In this document: piece after piece, positions 34,368-45,540 of the stretch
Position numbering within the stretch: the first letter of the stretch is position 1
Layout: every line of letters begins with the position of its first letter
Source: Schistosoma haematobium
Lineage: Eukaryota; Platyhelminthes; Trematoda; Strigeidida; Schistosomatidae
Direction: 5' to 3'
Assembly: GCF_000699445.3 (NCBI RefSeq)
Contig: NC_067195.1
Span: 66,088,591-66,152,590, forward strand
Length of the DNA stretch: 64,000 nucleotides
Translations under genes and position numbers: made by a program
The notes under the pieces: generated by a model
What the model saw: the letters and a program-made list of their open reading frames with translations, nothing else
Database searches by the model: none
Told to the model about the DNA's origin: nothing

Positions 34368-34626
34368 ACCAATATTTGTTCTTGCTTTATTTAAATTCAT
34401 AAAGGGAACCAATTGCATGAAATTCTAAATTTATTGTTGTTGGTTAAATCAATAGTGAATCAGAACCAACTTGTCAGCATGTTAATTATTTAACAATCAT
34501 TTCTTACGAGTTCATCATAAAATGACGCCAATGCATTTTATTTTTGGAAAAAATACATGCCGTACACTGAAAACCATAGATGTTTCATTAGATATAAGTC
34601 AATAATCTTTTGTATTATGACTAGTG

Positions 34627-34930
34627 AGGTGGTACCTTGCTGGATGTGAGGCATTTACTCACAGAAGACAATTAGAGGTGGTCGCGCAACATTTTGAATT
34701 GACTGAAGTTAAGCATTGACATTAGTGAATGCTGGACCAGTGACTTACAGGTTAACTCGATCGTGCGCGGAAACGAAAGTGGTACGTCTGATTGCTGGCA
34801 ATGCAAGCTCGTGCATGCTCACTGATAAGGGATCTAATAGTAGGACTTAGTGGCCAGACAGTTCTTCCAGGTTATCATTGTTGGTCTAACATTGGTCGGT
34901 TCATGATTTCTTCGAAATTCAACAATCATT
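34627..34930 (+). mobile_element. Sm-alpha-like SINE, full-length layout but degenerate
   Basis: The order follows the 49134-49488 copy: leader (gtgaggcatttactcacagaag, then ttgaattgactgaagtta), tRNA-like part (tgctggaccagtgacttac..), hammerhead region reduced to cactgataag and agtaggactt, then the tail (gacagttcttcc..cattgttggtctaacattgg..gttcatgat). Core boxes are mutated (CUGAUAAG, GAAA lost), so it is inactive. Inserted about 200 bases from the PLE palindrome. Confidence 0.6.
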
Positions 34931-37900
34931 ACATCGTACAATTTTGTTTATTAATATGCTTCCTCAGAAGTCGGTAAAATTTGTCATATACTCTACAGTT
35001 ACTCATAAGTAGTGTAAAACAAATTAAAAACATGTTGGTAGATAGTATACATCTCGATCCAAGTCACTGGAAAACAATAGTTACTGCATTTCTGTCAGAG
35101 ACAGAATGCCAACTTATGCACAACACTGTTGGGTTTCAACCTTTGGGAAATATTTATGTTGAAAAATTTTCAGCATCCTAAATACTGAAAAATACTAAAT
35201 TCGCAGAATGCAGTATCAAAAGTCTTGTACACATTTTGAACATAGTTTGCTAGTGACCTATAAAGGTTGAAGCAAATTGTGGTGAGGGTATGCATCATCC
35301 CAAGTGAAACAACCGAGAACAATTCCCGTAACAAAATATGAATGTGTGATGTGTATTGGTCATATTGATAAGTAATAGTTTGTATAGATGTGAAGTCAGA
35401 AATACGTTTATTAATTCTCGTATTAATTGTAACTTTTAATAAACATTCAGTAGCTCAGTGCTTGTTTATCATTCATCCATAATTTTATGAAGGCATTTCA
35501 GTGACTCACGTATTAGTTATGCGGATTATTCAGGATAATACATTTCGATTTCACTCATGTCTTGATGAAAATCTATTGTTTGTTTCACATATCATCATCA
35601 CTAAAATTGTTCGTGAATGTGGATATAAGCATTACCAGTTTCGGGGATACTGTTTAAAATAACACAAGTAGTGATAAAACCAATTCAAGAAGAATTATTC
35701 CTAAACTTTCCTATGTCATTCACGTTTATTATTTAGAGCCACTTTAGAAAATGAAATAGTAAAGGAAGCATAATATATTTCAGGTAATATGTATTACTTA
35801 TCAGTAATCTTTCTTTACAAGATTCCATGAAATGAGTACATGAATTAACAAATCATTAATTTAAATGGACTGAAGTCATTTATGGAGTGCTACTAATAAT
35901 TACGCTATAAATCTGTTCAGTATTTATAATTATAACGCTGCAGTTATCTCGTTAATTTGTCTAGTTTAACTAAACCCCGTGATTAGAGGAAGGATTGTCT
36001 TATCTCTATTAGCTAGAACAGAAACGTCAAAAGAGATATTACTGAGTGGTTATTTTATGAAGCTCATGTTTCAAGTTTAACTGCACCCACATTATTATAC
36101 ACTAAGCCACGCACATAAAACAACGTCAATATAAACTTAACAGGGATATTACTTATTCAGTATTCAAGACGTTATGAGTGTTTTTTCTCACTGTAAGTCT
36201 AAAGCAATCTCAACACTGCCAACAATCTCATACATTTTCTTTATAAAACTTATATTTTTATTAAAATAAATACGAAACTTGTATATACATATCATATTCA
36301 CTTCCCCTTCAGAATGACATTCAATTTCTGGGACTCAAAACAAAAAGTCAGTAGATTGTGTCACCTGGATATTTTGAGCCCTTTAATTTTCTGTAACTAA
36401 TGAATCGCTATTTCATCTGTTATGTTAACAGACGAAATAAGTTAGTGTGAATCTGAATTCTTGTAAGCCTAAAAGAAGAGTACGAACATTTCCGAATACA
36501 AATAGATATGTCTATAAGATCAGAGAATAACTTATAGATTGAATGGTTTTCTGTGAGAAAAAACAAAATGAATCGTACTGAATCTATCTATTAAAACTGT
36601 TAAAATAGTAAATGTACAAAACACTGGGCAAAGATAGTAAGACAATTAATGTAGTTTGAATTTGCGGTGATGTAACTTTGAACGTATTGTAAAACGAGAA
36701 ACCCGAGTTATTACTATGATTGTTATTGTTATCAGTAGATATTGAATGATCATTTAATCTTTTACAGATACTTTTAATAAAAAGCTCTTGTTCACCAATT
36801 TCGAAATGAAAAGTACAGTATTCACTTAAAGATTAATATTATCTATAATAATCAGTGTAAGGTTTTCATTATAAGACCTGAATGCTGACCAATGGTTTTC
36901 GTGACTTTTATCAATATATAGGTAAAACTTCTATACGTAGAATCAATGAGTAGTTGAAGACTATTTTGATGTAATACTTTATTTTAACCATTCTAAAATG
37001 TTAGAAGGTAGGATCACAAACACACTAAAAAGGAAATATCCTTAAAATATACCACTGAATGGATAGAAACTCAATAAAAAACAAAACAAAATGTTAAAAT
37101 AAGATTTATCCAAATTTCAACCAGATCGATTCTTTAAAAATGCATATCCTTAAACTAGAAATAAATCTTACTTAAACTTAATCTTTTAAACTACCAAAGA
37201 AAAATGAGATAGATTTCTTTAAACTATGTGAACATGAAGACATCAAGTAGTTCAGAAAAGATGTGTGATGAGACCTCTGGCAAACCTAAAAAGCAAGAAG
37301 GAGTTTTCTCGCTTTACTAAAATAGGATACCCGCATATTATAAATTGAATTATACGACCTTGTTAAATACACTTAATCATAAATCAAATCTTATTGTACA
37401 AAGGAAATAAAATTCATAGGATGGAGTTAATTAATGTAGACTACCTGCTTTACGATGATACATAAGGATTCACAATAATATTTGTATTAGGTATATTTAA
37501 ATGTTGTTGACTATGGGTCGTAGAATATTGCAATAATACTGTAGTGAATCTGAATATGATGTACTGAATTTAGACAAGATTCTTCTGACCAGTTTTCTTT
37601 TACGAGTTCTCTCTTTAGATTACTAATCCACCGTAATTTTTTCTGCGGATATAATAAGGATAACATTTCCCCTTTTAATTTCACATCATTTCAAATAAAT
37701 AAAGGTATTTTAGAAAACTGCACCGTTTTATTCATGTTTCAAAAAGACCTATGCTATTTGCTCAATTTCAGTGCCTCAATTTTTTTCGGATAATTAGTTG
37801 GTCTCTCTTCATAAGAATACGTGAGTGTTGAATGAACAATGGTAATCTATATGACATGATGGTTGTAAGAAATATGTATGTGAACTTTATATGTTTGGTG

Positions 37901-38189
37901 TTTAAAAAATCTCAATTCATGGTAAGTTTAATTAAGTGATGAATAGTACAGAAATTTTCTGTCAAAAAATAGTTATTTTGTTAAAGATTAATAACAAATG
38001 GGGAAAAATTATGTACAAATTAGTTCATTAAACGGAAGCATTCTTCAGTGATAATTCCTGTTAAGATACCGACTAGTTATCTACCTCATCAAACGCACTT
38101 TATTCAACCACTATTTATATAACATCATTATTGTTGTATCCTAGTGAAGATTAAATTACAAGTAACTTCTGAAAACTATTAACAAACTT

Positions 38190-38192
<3 letters not shown>
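34931..38192. other. No gene recognised
   Basis: AT-rich and stop-dense on both strands; no repeat partner in the window. Confidence 0.4.

Positions 38193-38227
<35 letters not shown>
38193..38227. repeat. TA dinucleotide microsatellite
   Basis: TA repeat of about 35 bases. Confidence 0.95.
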
Positions 38228-38229
<2 letters not shown>

Positions 38230-39238
38230 CCATTGTATAACTGTTCTGTAACTAGATTATGTATATCTTTATTCTCCTTATTATAAGCTTCATTTTGACG
38301 TATAGACTATTATCATACGATTTACTGTTCTTATGTTATGTTCAGTTTATTGATTACAGTCTCCCACAATCACAGTCACTTTCTGGCTTGATCTTGCACA
38401 AATTTTATTTCCTATTTTATGGTGTGATATGGTCTGTTTGGCTTGTATATAAACTAAGTATGTTTGAAATAAATGATTCGCATAGTGGAAGCTGTTATTG
38501 GCGTTCTGAACTAGATTGGACGGGCTAGGTGAACGAAGAACTAATAAGGTCGGTAAGCTGTTCATACCGGTTGAACGTCATTGGTTTAGCACAGTACTAA
38601 GATTGAATAAGTCATATTGCAATTGGAGAATAAATCACGTAATAACTAGACGGGCTTAAATTCACAACAGTTATTTTATTAGGTCAGTTTTAGTGAGGAG
38701 ATCCATAGACTAATGAAATGATTAAAAAAACTCCTAGAAACCCTGTAGTACACTTTCATGACATTCTCATACAACACTATTAAATACAGATTCTGTTTAA
38801 CGAGTTATTATTGAAATTAACTTAGATCACAAACTGTTAATAGTGGTTCAGTTACATATTAACATAAACATTTTTCGAACAACTTTATGACATATAGGAA
38901 ATTGTGAGCCGTCTATTTCGTACCAAACTTTTCTTCATCTGTCTAATATATTATCAATTGAACATATATATATTGTGACTTACTCATTGTGACTTACATA
39001 TAGTTGAATTCAAAATTTAACTGTTTTAATTCAATGTCTAATCAAAATGAAATACAATTTTAGATGACTCCAAATTTAATGTTTGATAGGTTACATATTG
39101 ACTGAAAAAAAACAACTTTTGCAAATAAGATTGATCAAGGATTTTTTCTGTTATTTTATTGATGTCACTTCCAAATACCATAGAGATAATTGAAAAATAA
39201 GATCTACATGTGAATCATGTTAAAGTGAAATGGTAATC

Positions 39239-39490
39239 TTAAGAAATTACACTTATTTGTGGTGAAATTAAGAATTTACAATTTTTATTAAAGGTATGTA
39301 TTTCAATAACTATGATGATACTTAATAGTTTATCAGTTATTTGATAGAAGGATTTAGGTGTTTCGATGACTAATTCAATGATCATTTCTTCAACATCTTT
39401 TGCAAGAACACCAACATCTTTCTCACACTCTCGCTTCTTAACAAGAAATGAAGTAACGAGTTTATCAATAAAACTGAATAGATACTTCAT
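39239..39490 (-). CDS. Possible small ORF or exon, unassigned
   Basis: 83 codons from ATG at 39490 (context aaaaATGA). Reads MKYLFSFIDKLVTSFLVKK, RECEKDVGVLAKDVEEMIIE, LVIETPKSFYQITDKLL. The charged, heptad-like middle and lack of low complexity make it more protein-like than surrounding frames. A possible donor (AAgtatca) lies within the last third. No family recognised, no second exon identified, and it is not a known transposon part as far as I can tell. Chance remains likely. Confidence 0.3.
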   Translation of the reverse strand: MKYLFSFIDKLVTSFLVKKRECEKDVGVLAKDVEEMIIELVIETPKSFYQITDKLLSIIIVIEIHTFNKNCKFLISPQISVIS

Positions 39491-39594
39491 TTTTCACTGA
39501 GCAATACACGCAAACAATTCATGTCTAACTGATTTTCAATCGTTCAAAGAATAATTCTAAAAAAACATTCATTCTGCTGGAATTTACTTCTCTG

Positions 39595-39670
39595 AGCTGG
39601 ATCTTCAAGAGGACGAAAGTGTTAGAAAATTATCCACCAAAGCTACAAATCTTTACCATCTCAGAAATAT
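39595..39670. repeat. Short dispersed repeat (copy 3 of 3)
   Basis: 'ctctgagctggat' and 'gctacaaatctttaccatctca' match parts of 1670-1765. Confidence 0.35.
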
Positions 39671-39867
39671 TCCATTCAACTGTTGGCAAACAAACCAAGA
39701 ATTCATACATTTTTATTAAATGATAATTAAAAGCAGAATTTCTTACATTTGGATCAGCAAGTTTAGAATTTATTGAACTTTATATATATATGCTTAGAAC
39801 GTATGTTGCCATTTTATCCTTTTACCACTTAGAAAACATTTTTTATGAATGATTCGGATGAATTAAC

Positions 39868-40304
39868 TGTTGTGTGGTGTCGGTTATTATGTTAAGCCCA
39901 TATGCCTTATTCTAGGTTTCGGACAGACTATTGAGTCACATCTGACCTTGTTATTTATTCGCTTATCAATTTTGACTGTTTTTATATGGGCGCGTAGATG
40001 TGTGTACATTTCTTATCCCATTACTCATCACATGTCTGTAACTTACTTTTGTGTAACTATAATTATTGATTAACGGTTGGTTAAAGGGGAGTTGGCTTAC
40101 CCGCCATCTCCACTGCGCGTCGTTTTGCTTTGTTCTATCCCATTCGCTTTATATACAAAATATATATATTCAAAAGTCCATTCTCGTTATTTGACTTATC
40201 TAAATCCGTTATTGACTAACGCGATTAAAGTCGATGATTATACACGAGGATAGGCGATAAAAAACATTTATACGATCTAATTGGAGTCAGATCCACGGCC
40301 CACT
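39868..40304 (+). repeat. LTR-like repeat followed by a primer-binding-site-like leader
   Basis: The beginning (gtgtggtgtcggttattatgttaagcccatatg..) aligns with 63530-63790 (gtggtgtgtagtactatgtcaagcccacatggg..). The copy here is longer. At its end is 'aattggagtcagatccacggcccac', where TGGAGTCAGATCC would suit a tRNA primer-binding site. No retrotransposon coding region follows, so it would be a truncated LTR plus leader. The assignment is inference. Confidence 0.4.
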
Positions 40305-41284
40305 AAAGTGGAGAGCCCTGTCGACAACATCGTTCGATCTAAAACGACTACAAAATAACGGGCCCCACAGTTGTACTAGATGTTTGTTAAAATGTGATAT
40401 TTATAATTATAATTTGGAAAACATTTCTATGTGTCTGACAAATGGTAAGAGAATCATCACAGTTGTAGTAGTAGATTAAGAACGTTTATGTTTTACCATT
40501 ATTCGTATCACGTTATATATAGTATTCAATCATTGATGAATACAGGTTTTACGATAGCCTCTATAACGGTTAGAATGTTCATACTATTGACTGAAGAAAC
40601 GTTCACTGATTCATTATTAAATAAGAGCATTACTTTCAGATCAAGGTCATCTAAAAACTTATATTCAAAGATTTCATTGAATATATATTCATTTTCTATG
40701 GGTAATACACTTTATTTTGAATTTATCTGAGATTGTGATTTTGTTACCAATCTTAACAGCTATTTTTATTATTTATTCATAGATATTCATTTAGAAGAAC
40801 TATAATTGAGTAATTTGAGCGTTTGTAATAGTGACAAAATGTTTATCACAGGAGAAATTTGTTAGCCGTATCTACTACTCTAACACTGAGCATTTTTTAA
40901 ATTAATGGCATAATTTGCGATGTATTAACTTTCATGCATTGGTTTTTTTTAAATAATGATTATGCAATACTTAAAAGTTTGCTTTCAGTTGTTCTTTTTA
41001 TTGTACTTCTAAGTGATTTTTATTGTTAATTTCTCTATGAGATAAAGTAATGCGAATGTCATTATTTTCATATGAATGTGTAATCAGTATACGTTGTTAT
41101 ACAGGTGTGAATAGAAATATTCATAGAGATTATGAAGCAAAATTGTTTTTTGAATGCAAAAACAAGTTGTCAACTGTAAGGTTTATAATTTAAAACTTTC
41201 TATACTATGAATAGTTTATATTGTTACTAGAGGTTTACAGTTATATTTATTCTACATTTTTACTTGATAAGAACAGGGAGATGA

Positions 41285-41500
41285 TATTGTAGTGTATGGC
41301 AGATGTAAATAGTATATAACATCAACCAGAAGTGGAATGTCTAGTAACAGAAGACTGAGAAGCTCAAATTGAAGAGAAAAGGAATGTAAAAAGAGAGTGA
41401 TTGTAATAAAAACGGAACTGAAAAAAATCATGAAGCGTGTAAAGGACAACTGAAGAAACATGTACAAATAATGTATTTAATGTATATTTTCATATTTTAT
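41285..41500 (+). repeat. Dispersed repeat, related to 60855-61075
   Basis: Shared layout: 'gtagtgtatggcagatgtaaatagtat', 'accagaagtgg', an A/G-rich middle, 'gtgtaaaggacaactgaagaaacatg' and 'taatgtatttaatgtat'. Possibly an LTR remnant. Confidence 0.4.
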
Positions 41501-42834
41501 GAAGGTACTCTGCAATGATGCGTTAAATAATAATTTGGTTATCCTCACTAAGTCTTCGTTCACTACAATATGTTTACATTATTCCTTAGAAAAGATCTTT
41601 CGATTGTCACAGTTATTTTTTGTGCAAATCCAATAAAAGTACTAATGTAATGCCTCGTAGCCTAGCTATACACTGCTTAATGACTGAGCATAAAACTGTA
41701 TACTTAGCATATAGTAATTTGACTAATTCCGAAATAATGGACTGTTCTTATGGGCTCCAAGTGCTGTTCCGAGAAGAGAGAAAAATTAGGACTACACAAT
41801 TTTAACATTGTGATAAGATAAACAGATATGGTTTCATTAAAATGACGTCATACGAGAGCATAGAGATTTCAAGAACTCACTTATTTTCTTGTCATTTGAC
41901 CTCATTCGGCAGTTCATGGTTGTTCTGTGAGTAGGCGTTAGCAATTTTTAAAGACCCCCATAGTTTTCTCCGAATTAAGATTGTATATAAAGTCGGGATG
42001 AAAGTACGCTCCGCTTGATAATTTCAATGATCCCCTATTGGATATGTCGCCATTTTTTATTTGAATAACTTTTCAAACACTATAATTCAGTGTATTCTTG
42101 AGATGCATATAGACGGTTCGCATTCATATCAAACATTTACTTTACTGTACCGTTCAAGGTTTGTTCAATAACTCTCGGGTATTCTGATTGCTCTATTTAC
42201 AGAAATACATTTGAGAATGCCTTCATTTTGTTTAATCGGTGAAATCACTACTTTTAGGAACATCGTAAGTAAACAAAATATATTCTATCATATATGAGCG
42301 ATCAAGAAATTTTACTAGATTAAGTATCCTTACAAATTTAAATGTTCTTAAATCCAGTTAGCATAAACTAATTGAAGAGATGATGTTTTTTATTCCTTCA
42401 ATTAAGCATGAACTAGATTGTAGAAATAAAGATAATCAAATTTAATTATCCTATTCGTGTTGAATTACTGATACTTCTTTAATTATTCTTTAAAATTTTT
42501 AATTTTCGAAATCGTACTTGTAGTCATGATTGGCATCAAGTTATAGTTTCAAGGTTACATTGTATGTATACACTTATTAGAAGTTCCATAAAATTTAGGA
42601 TGTATTTATGTTTGTATTATTCAAAAAACTTATTGTGCGATTATTCAGTCACTCAGAATTAAGGTAACAATTGTTTTTTACATGTCTTAGAATGATACAT
42701 AGAGTTTAGTTGAAATCTAATTAAAATACATTGTATTAAAAGTGCATACTTAAAGAAACATACATTATAGTAATGGAGCCGGAAACAAGTGTTTTCACTT
42801 ATTGTTTGGTATACAATCTTACTGACAAAAGTAT

Positions 42835-43047
42835 TTACTCTTTGTTACAGTTGAGAGTACAGTAGAGGGCACCATTCCAATGTAAAATATTTATTGAATG
42901 AATCTCTATACAGTCTTCTGATTGAGAGACAATGTCATCTGTCACTTTAATAGTCTTAGTTTCTTCAACTATTTCGTGTTCTATGATTATCCTTGTAATC
43001 ATTGTTAAAATACGGTCATGGTTGTAACAAATAAATTTGAATAACAC
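42835..43047 (-). CDS. Possible small ORF or terminal exon, unassigned
   Basis: 70 codons ending in TAA. The part after a possible acceptor (ttacaag) reads TRIIIEHEIVEETKTIKV, TDDIVSQSEDCIEIHSIN, ILHWNGALYCTLNCNKE. The acidic, mixed composition looks coding and differs from neighbouring AT-rich frames. No family or signal recognised. It could be a terminal exon of an unseen minus-strand gene, or chance. Confidence 0.3.
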   Translation of the reverse strand: MLFKFICYNHDRILTMITRIIIEHEIVEETKTIKVTDDIVSQSEDCIEIHSINILHWNGALYCTLNCNKE

Positions 43048-43314
43048 GATAAGTTATTAAAAAGTGTGTTTAATTGTATCACTAAACGCTACAGATCTGC
43101 AGTCCCATTTGTGCAGCTTTTTGAATGAAAAAAGTATTTGAGGATTCTCACAAAACCTACTGAAGTATTTTTTCAGCACACGATCATATTGGTCTGTTTT
43201 ATGTAATTTGAAATAATTCTACTGAAACTCAGTACATTATTCTTTTGTCAATAAGTTACAGACAAAAATATATTGTTTCATACATATAGTAAACATATAG
43301 CCAAACTCCAGTCT

Positions 43315-43850
43315 TCTGAAGTTTGCTGAAGCAGTTGCTATCAGGCGCCAAAAACCTGATTTATGTGTTCAAAAGGAGATGATTGTTAATCTTTCTCTGC
43401 CTTGGTGACAAATAATCTTCCGCTGCAGCTTAAATTTTTTTAATTTTTATCTTTTATATTTATTACGTCATTGATTTTATTTTTCAACTATCTTTAAAAA
43501 AATTAATAATCTTTCGACTGAACTCTACTCACTATATTCCTATCAATGTTTATTCATTATGTAATCAATTGTTTCTAACCCACTTTTGAACTGTTGTCAC
43601 AATTAATGTTGTAGAATATCCTTTCACATTAGGTATATATTTACAATATTCAGCCTATTAATTTCATTTATACCCATGTCATACTTTACGAATATTTCTT
43701 CAATATAAACCCTCTCATGTAAGCAATTTAAACCCATTATGTAATTATTATCTTTTTAAATACTATAGGTTGTAAGCAGCTGACGAGAACCTACGAAATA
43801 AAATGAATTCATGTTATTCTGCCAGAATCCTTGTTCTTGCTCTTTTCAAA
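43315..43850 (+). mobile_element. Penelope-like element 3' end fragment with hammerhead
   Basis: It starts with the PLE tail frame KFAEAVAIRRQKPDLCVQKE then NLSLPW and a stop near 43409, homologous to the tails of the palindrome copies. A T-rich 3' untranslated stretch follows, and then the 3' region 'gtaagcagctgacgag..gaattcatg..ttgttcttgct' homologous to 34316-34390. It lacks RT and GIY-YIG motifs. Diverged from the palindrome copies, so an independent and older insertion. Confidence 0.75.
43776..43822 (+). ncRNA. Minimal type I hammerhead ribozyme motif, third PLE copy
   Basis: GCAG, CTGACGAG, AACCTAC, GAAA, a near-palindromic stem III centred on GAATTC (with one A/G mismatch), ATT, CTGC. 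The core boxes and stem I are identical to the copies at 31119 and 34321 while the stem II loop and stem III have changed, the pattern expected if the fold was under selection in the source elements. Confidence 0.65.
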
Positions 43851-44180
43851 AATGTATTAGATCTAACCTCAAATATAAAAATCTCTAGTCCACTATGTCT
43901 TACCACTCAAAGATTATTGTGTACTCCCATGTTATCTAGTTTACAATGAAGAGAGTAAATTCGTTCTAAGTCGATACATAATAAGATTCAATTCTTTAAT
44001 CTGTCAAATACTTGAAATAGTTAATGCCTAATTTAAACTCGCTTATCTTAGTTTGTTTTAAGAGTAAAAGACGGAAACGGAGGGTTTGAATGGATTCATT
44101 TGAGCAGTTTCAAGTTGGAACAAAACAACAGTTCAAAGATCCTTGATTTCCATAAGTTCACAGGGTGATAATAGTTGGTG

Positions 44181-45540
44181 AGAATCTAATTTATGGACGA
44201 ACCTTGAACGAATCTTAAATGACCTTGACAATTATTAGCCAATCAGAAGACAGCATAAAGTAAAAATATATTATAAGAAACTAATGAATTACAGTGGATA
44301 TTCTTCTTTTACATGATTTAAAAACTTGTTAAGGTTTGATAAAGGTTCAGATGTTCTGAAATCATAATGCATGCGATATAGGAACTCGTCCATGTGGCTC
44401 CATAATAGTCGTCCTCTAGAGCCGTGGTACGGTCTTAAAAATTCCTTCAATCTCGACCACATGGCTTCAACGTTGTTAGTATGAGCGCCAGTAGTAGGGT
44501 AGACAAAATGACGTTTATGCACTACGACATGATGGACATAGACAAGTCTATGAAGGCATCGATGAGCTCTCTAATCATCCGTATATACCGTAGTGCCCGG
44601 CTGTACGTATTCCTGTATAATTGGTATTATTGTGCTTGCTTGCCGGTTTCTGACCCTCTGAAAATGCCCCTTTTGCGTCGATCGATCATTAATTCCAAGT
44701 ACCTCTCAAGTATATTTACGGAAGTGCTACTTACCCAATCTTCCTTGATACTACGCCCCCTGTTGTATTTTCGCTTTCTCACTACTGTTTCATCTATCTC
44801 CACAATACTTCCTACTCCTCCGAATGATTGGTGTAGACGTGTCATTTTAAGTGCACATATGTCACGACAATACTCATACCAATGAACTGCTGAAATTTCA
44901 GTAACATCTGCAAACACCGCAGCCAGTGTTACTGATGTCTTTATTATCCAATTTGAAACTATTATCATGATTTGCCTCAGTTTCAGTCGCAATCGAACGA
45001 AGAAAGTCCCCGTTCGAGCACACTTTTTCCACCAACATAAAGAACAACGAAACATAATCTCATCACGATAGTCCACACTTTACTGCAGTCATTTGATAAC
45101 CGCAGTCACAGTTACAGGAACTTCTTAGTAGTCTCATCTATTGTAGCCGCTCAATAATCATCTCTTCTCTAAAATCCGCTGTAAACCGATCGTATGTGAG
45201 CATCAGGTGTTGAACTTGTCTCTGTGACCTTGAAATTGCTCAAACGCTTCTGATTGGCTCGTCCATAAATTAGAGACTATAATTTATGAATGAACCAATC
45301 ATGTATAAGATAACAGGTCTTGGATTCAACCATTTGGCTAAATAGATTTATAGCATTATAGCTGATGTCAGTTCGTGATGAAAACCCTAAATCTAATTCA
45401 TAACCTCAACCATCATGTGAGAATCATTATTAGAAATCCTCATACTAATTTATGACCCTCATTTGGTCCTAGTTATCAGGTAGACACTCTCAAGGTCAGT
45501 CTAGCGTTGCTCAAACGTCGTCCATAAATTATAGTCTCTT
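44181..45540 (-). mobile_element. Merlin-family (IS1016-like) DNA transposon, degenerate
   Basis: Terminal inverted repeats: left 'gagaatctaatttatggacg..ttgaacga..atgaccttgac' (44181-44230); right, read in reverse, 'gagactataatttatggacg..tttgagcaacg..ctgaccttgag' (45483-45538). A second right-end-like sequence at 45227-45286 also matches the left end, including 'ccaatcagaag', so the right side carries two terminus copies. Between them is one transposase gene in broken frames. Merlin elements are known in schistosomes; the family call rests on the transposase motifs. Confidence 0.8.
44289..45076 (-). pseudogene. Merlin/IS1016 transposase (ISXO2-like DDE domain), frameshifted
   Basis: The N-terminal frame (45076-44627) runs from MDYRDEIMFRCSLCWWKK, with a degenerate Cys motif, through HWYEYCRDICALKM to SIVEIDETVVRKRKYNRGR, holding the first catalytic Asp. 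A frameshift near 44640 moves to a frame reading IIPIIQEYVQPGTTVYTDD, with the second Asp, immediately followed by a premature TAG, then RAHRCLHRL and the final frame 44522-44289: HFVYPTTGAHTNNVEAMWSR, with the catalytic Glu in N-x-V-E. The three acidic residues are all still recognisable but one frameshift and one stop make it a pseudogene. It ends VKEEYPL before TAA. Confidence 0.8.

Larger units (their letters stand above)
31089..34397. repeat. 3.3-kb palindrome: two head-to-head PLE copies
   Basis: The left arm 31089-32708 and the right arm 32773-34397 are inverted copies of each other, about 1.62 kb each, with a 64-base loop (32709-32772). I noticed only a handful of differences: a C/T change in the 'acctctatcg' word, a T/C near 31707, a three-base insertion near 33703 and a one-base deletion near 33897. 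Both arms include the AT microsatellite, the same frameshifts and a hammerhead motif at the outer end. The outer boundary is abrupt. The sequence aattctaaattta occurs at 31082-31094, overlapping the left boundary, and again at 34421-34433: a candidate target-site duplication, although 23 extra bases lie between it and the right arm. Confidence 0.9.
32773..34397 (+). mobile_element. Penelope-like element, right arm (5'-truncated, sense)
   Basis: Mirror of the left arm. It starts at the base where the 9-nt foldback complement begins (ttgacgtct, 32773-32781) and continues through the RT motifs, YxDD, GIY-YIG, stop region, AT tract and hammerhead to 34397. Beyond that point similarity to the left flank ends except for the candidate target-site duplication. 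Confidence 0.85.
40305..43314. other. No gene recognised apart from the repeat at 41285-41500 and the ORF at 42835-43047
   Basis: AT-rich with chance frames such as 40488-40730. No domain, splice-consistent exon set or transposon seen. Confidence 0.4.
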
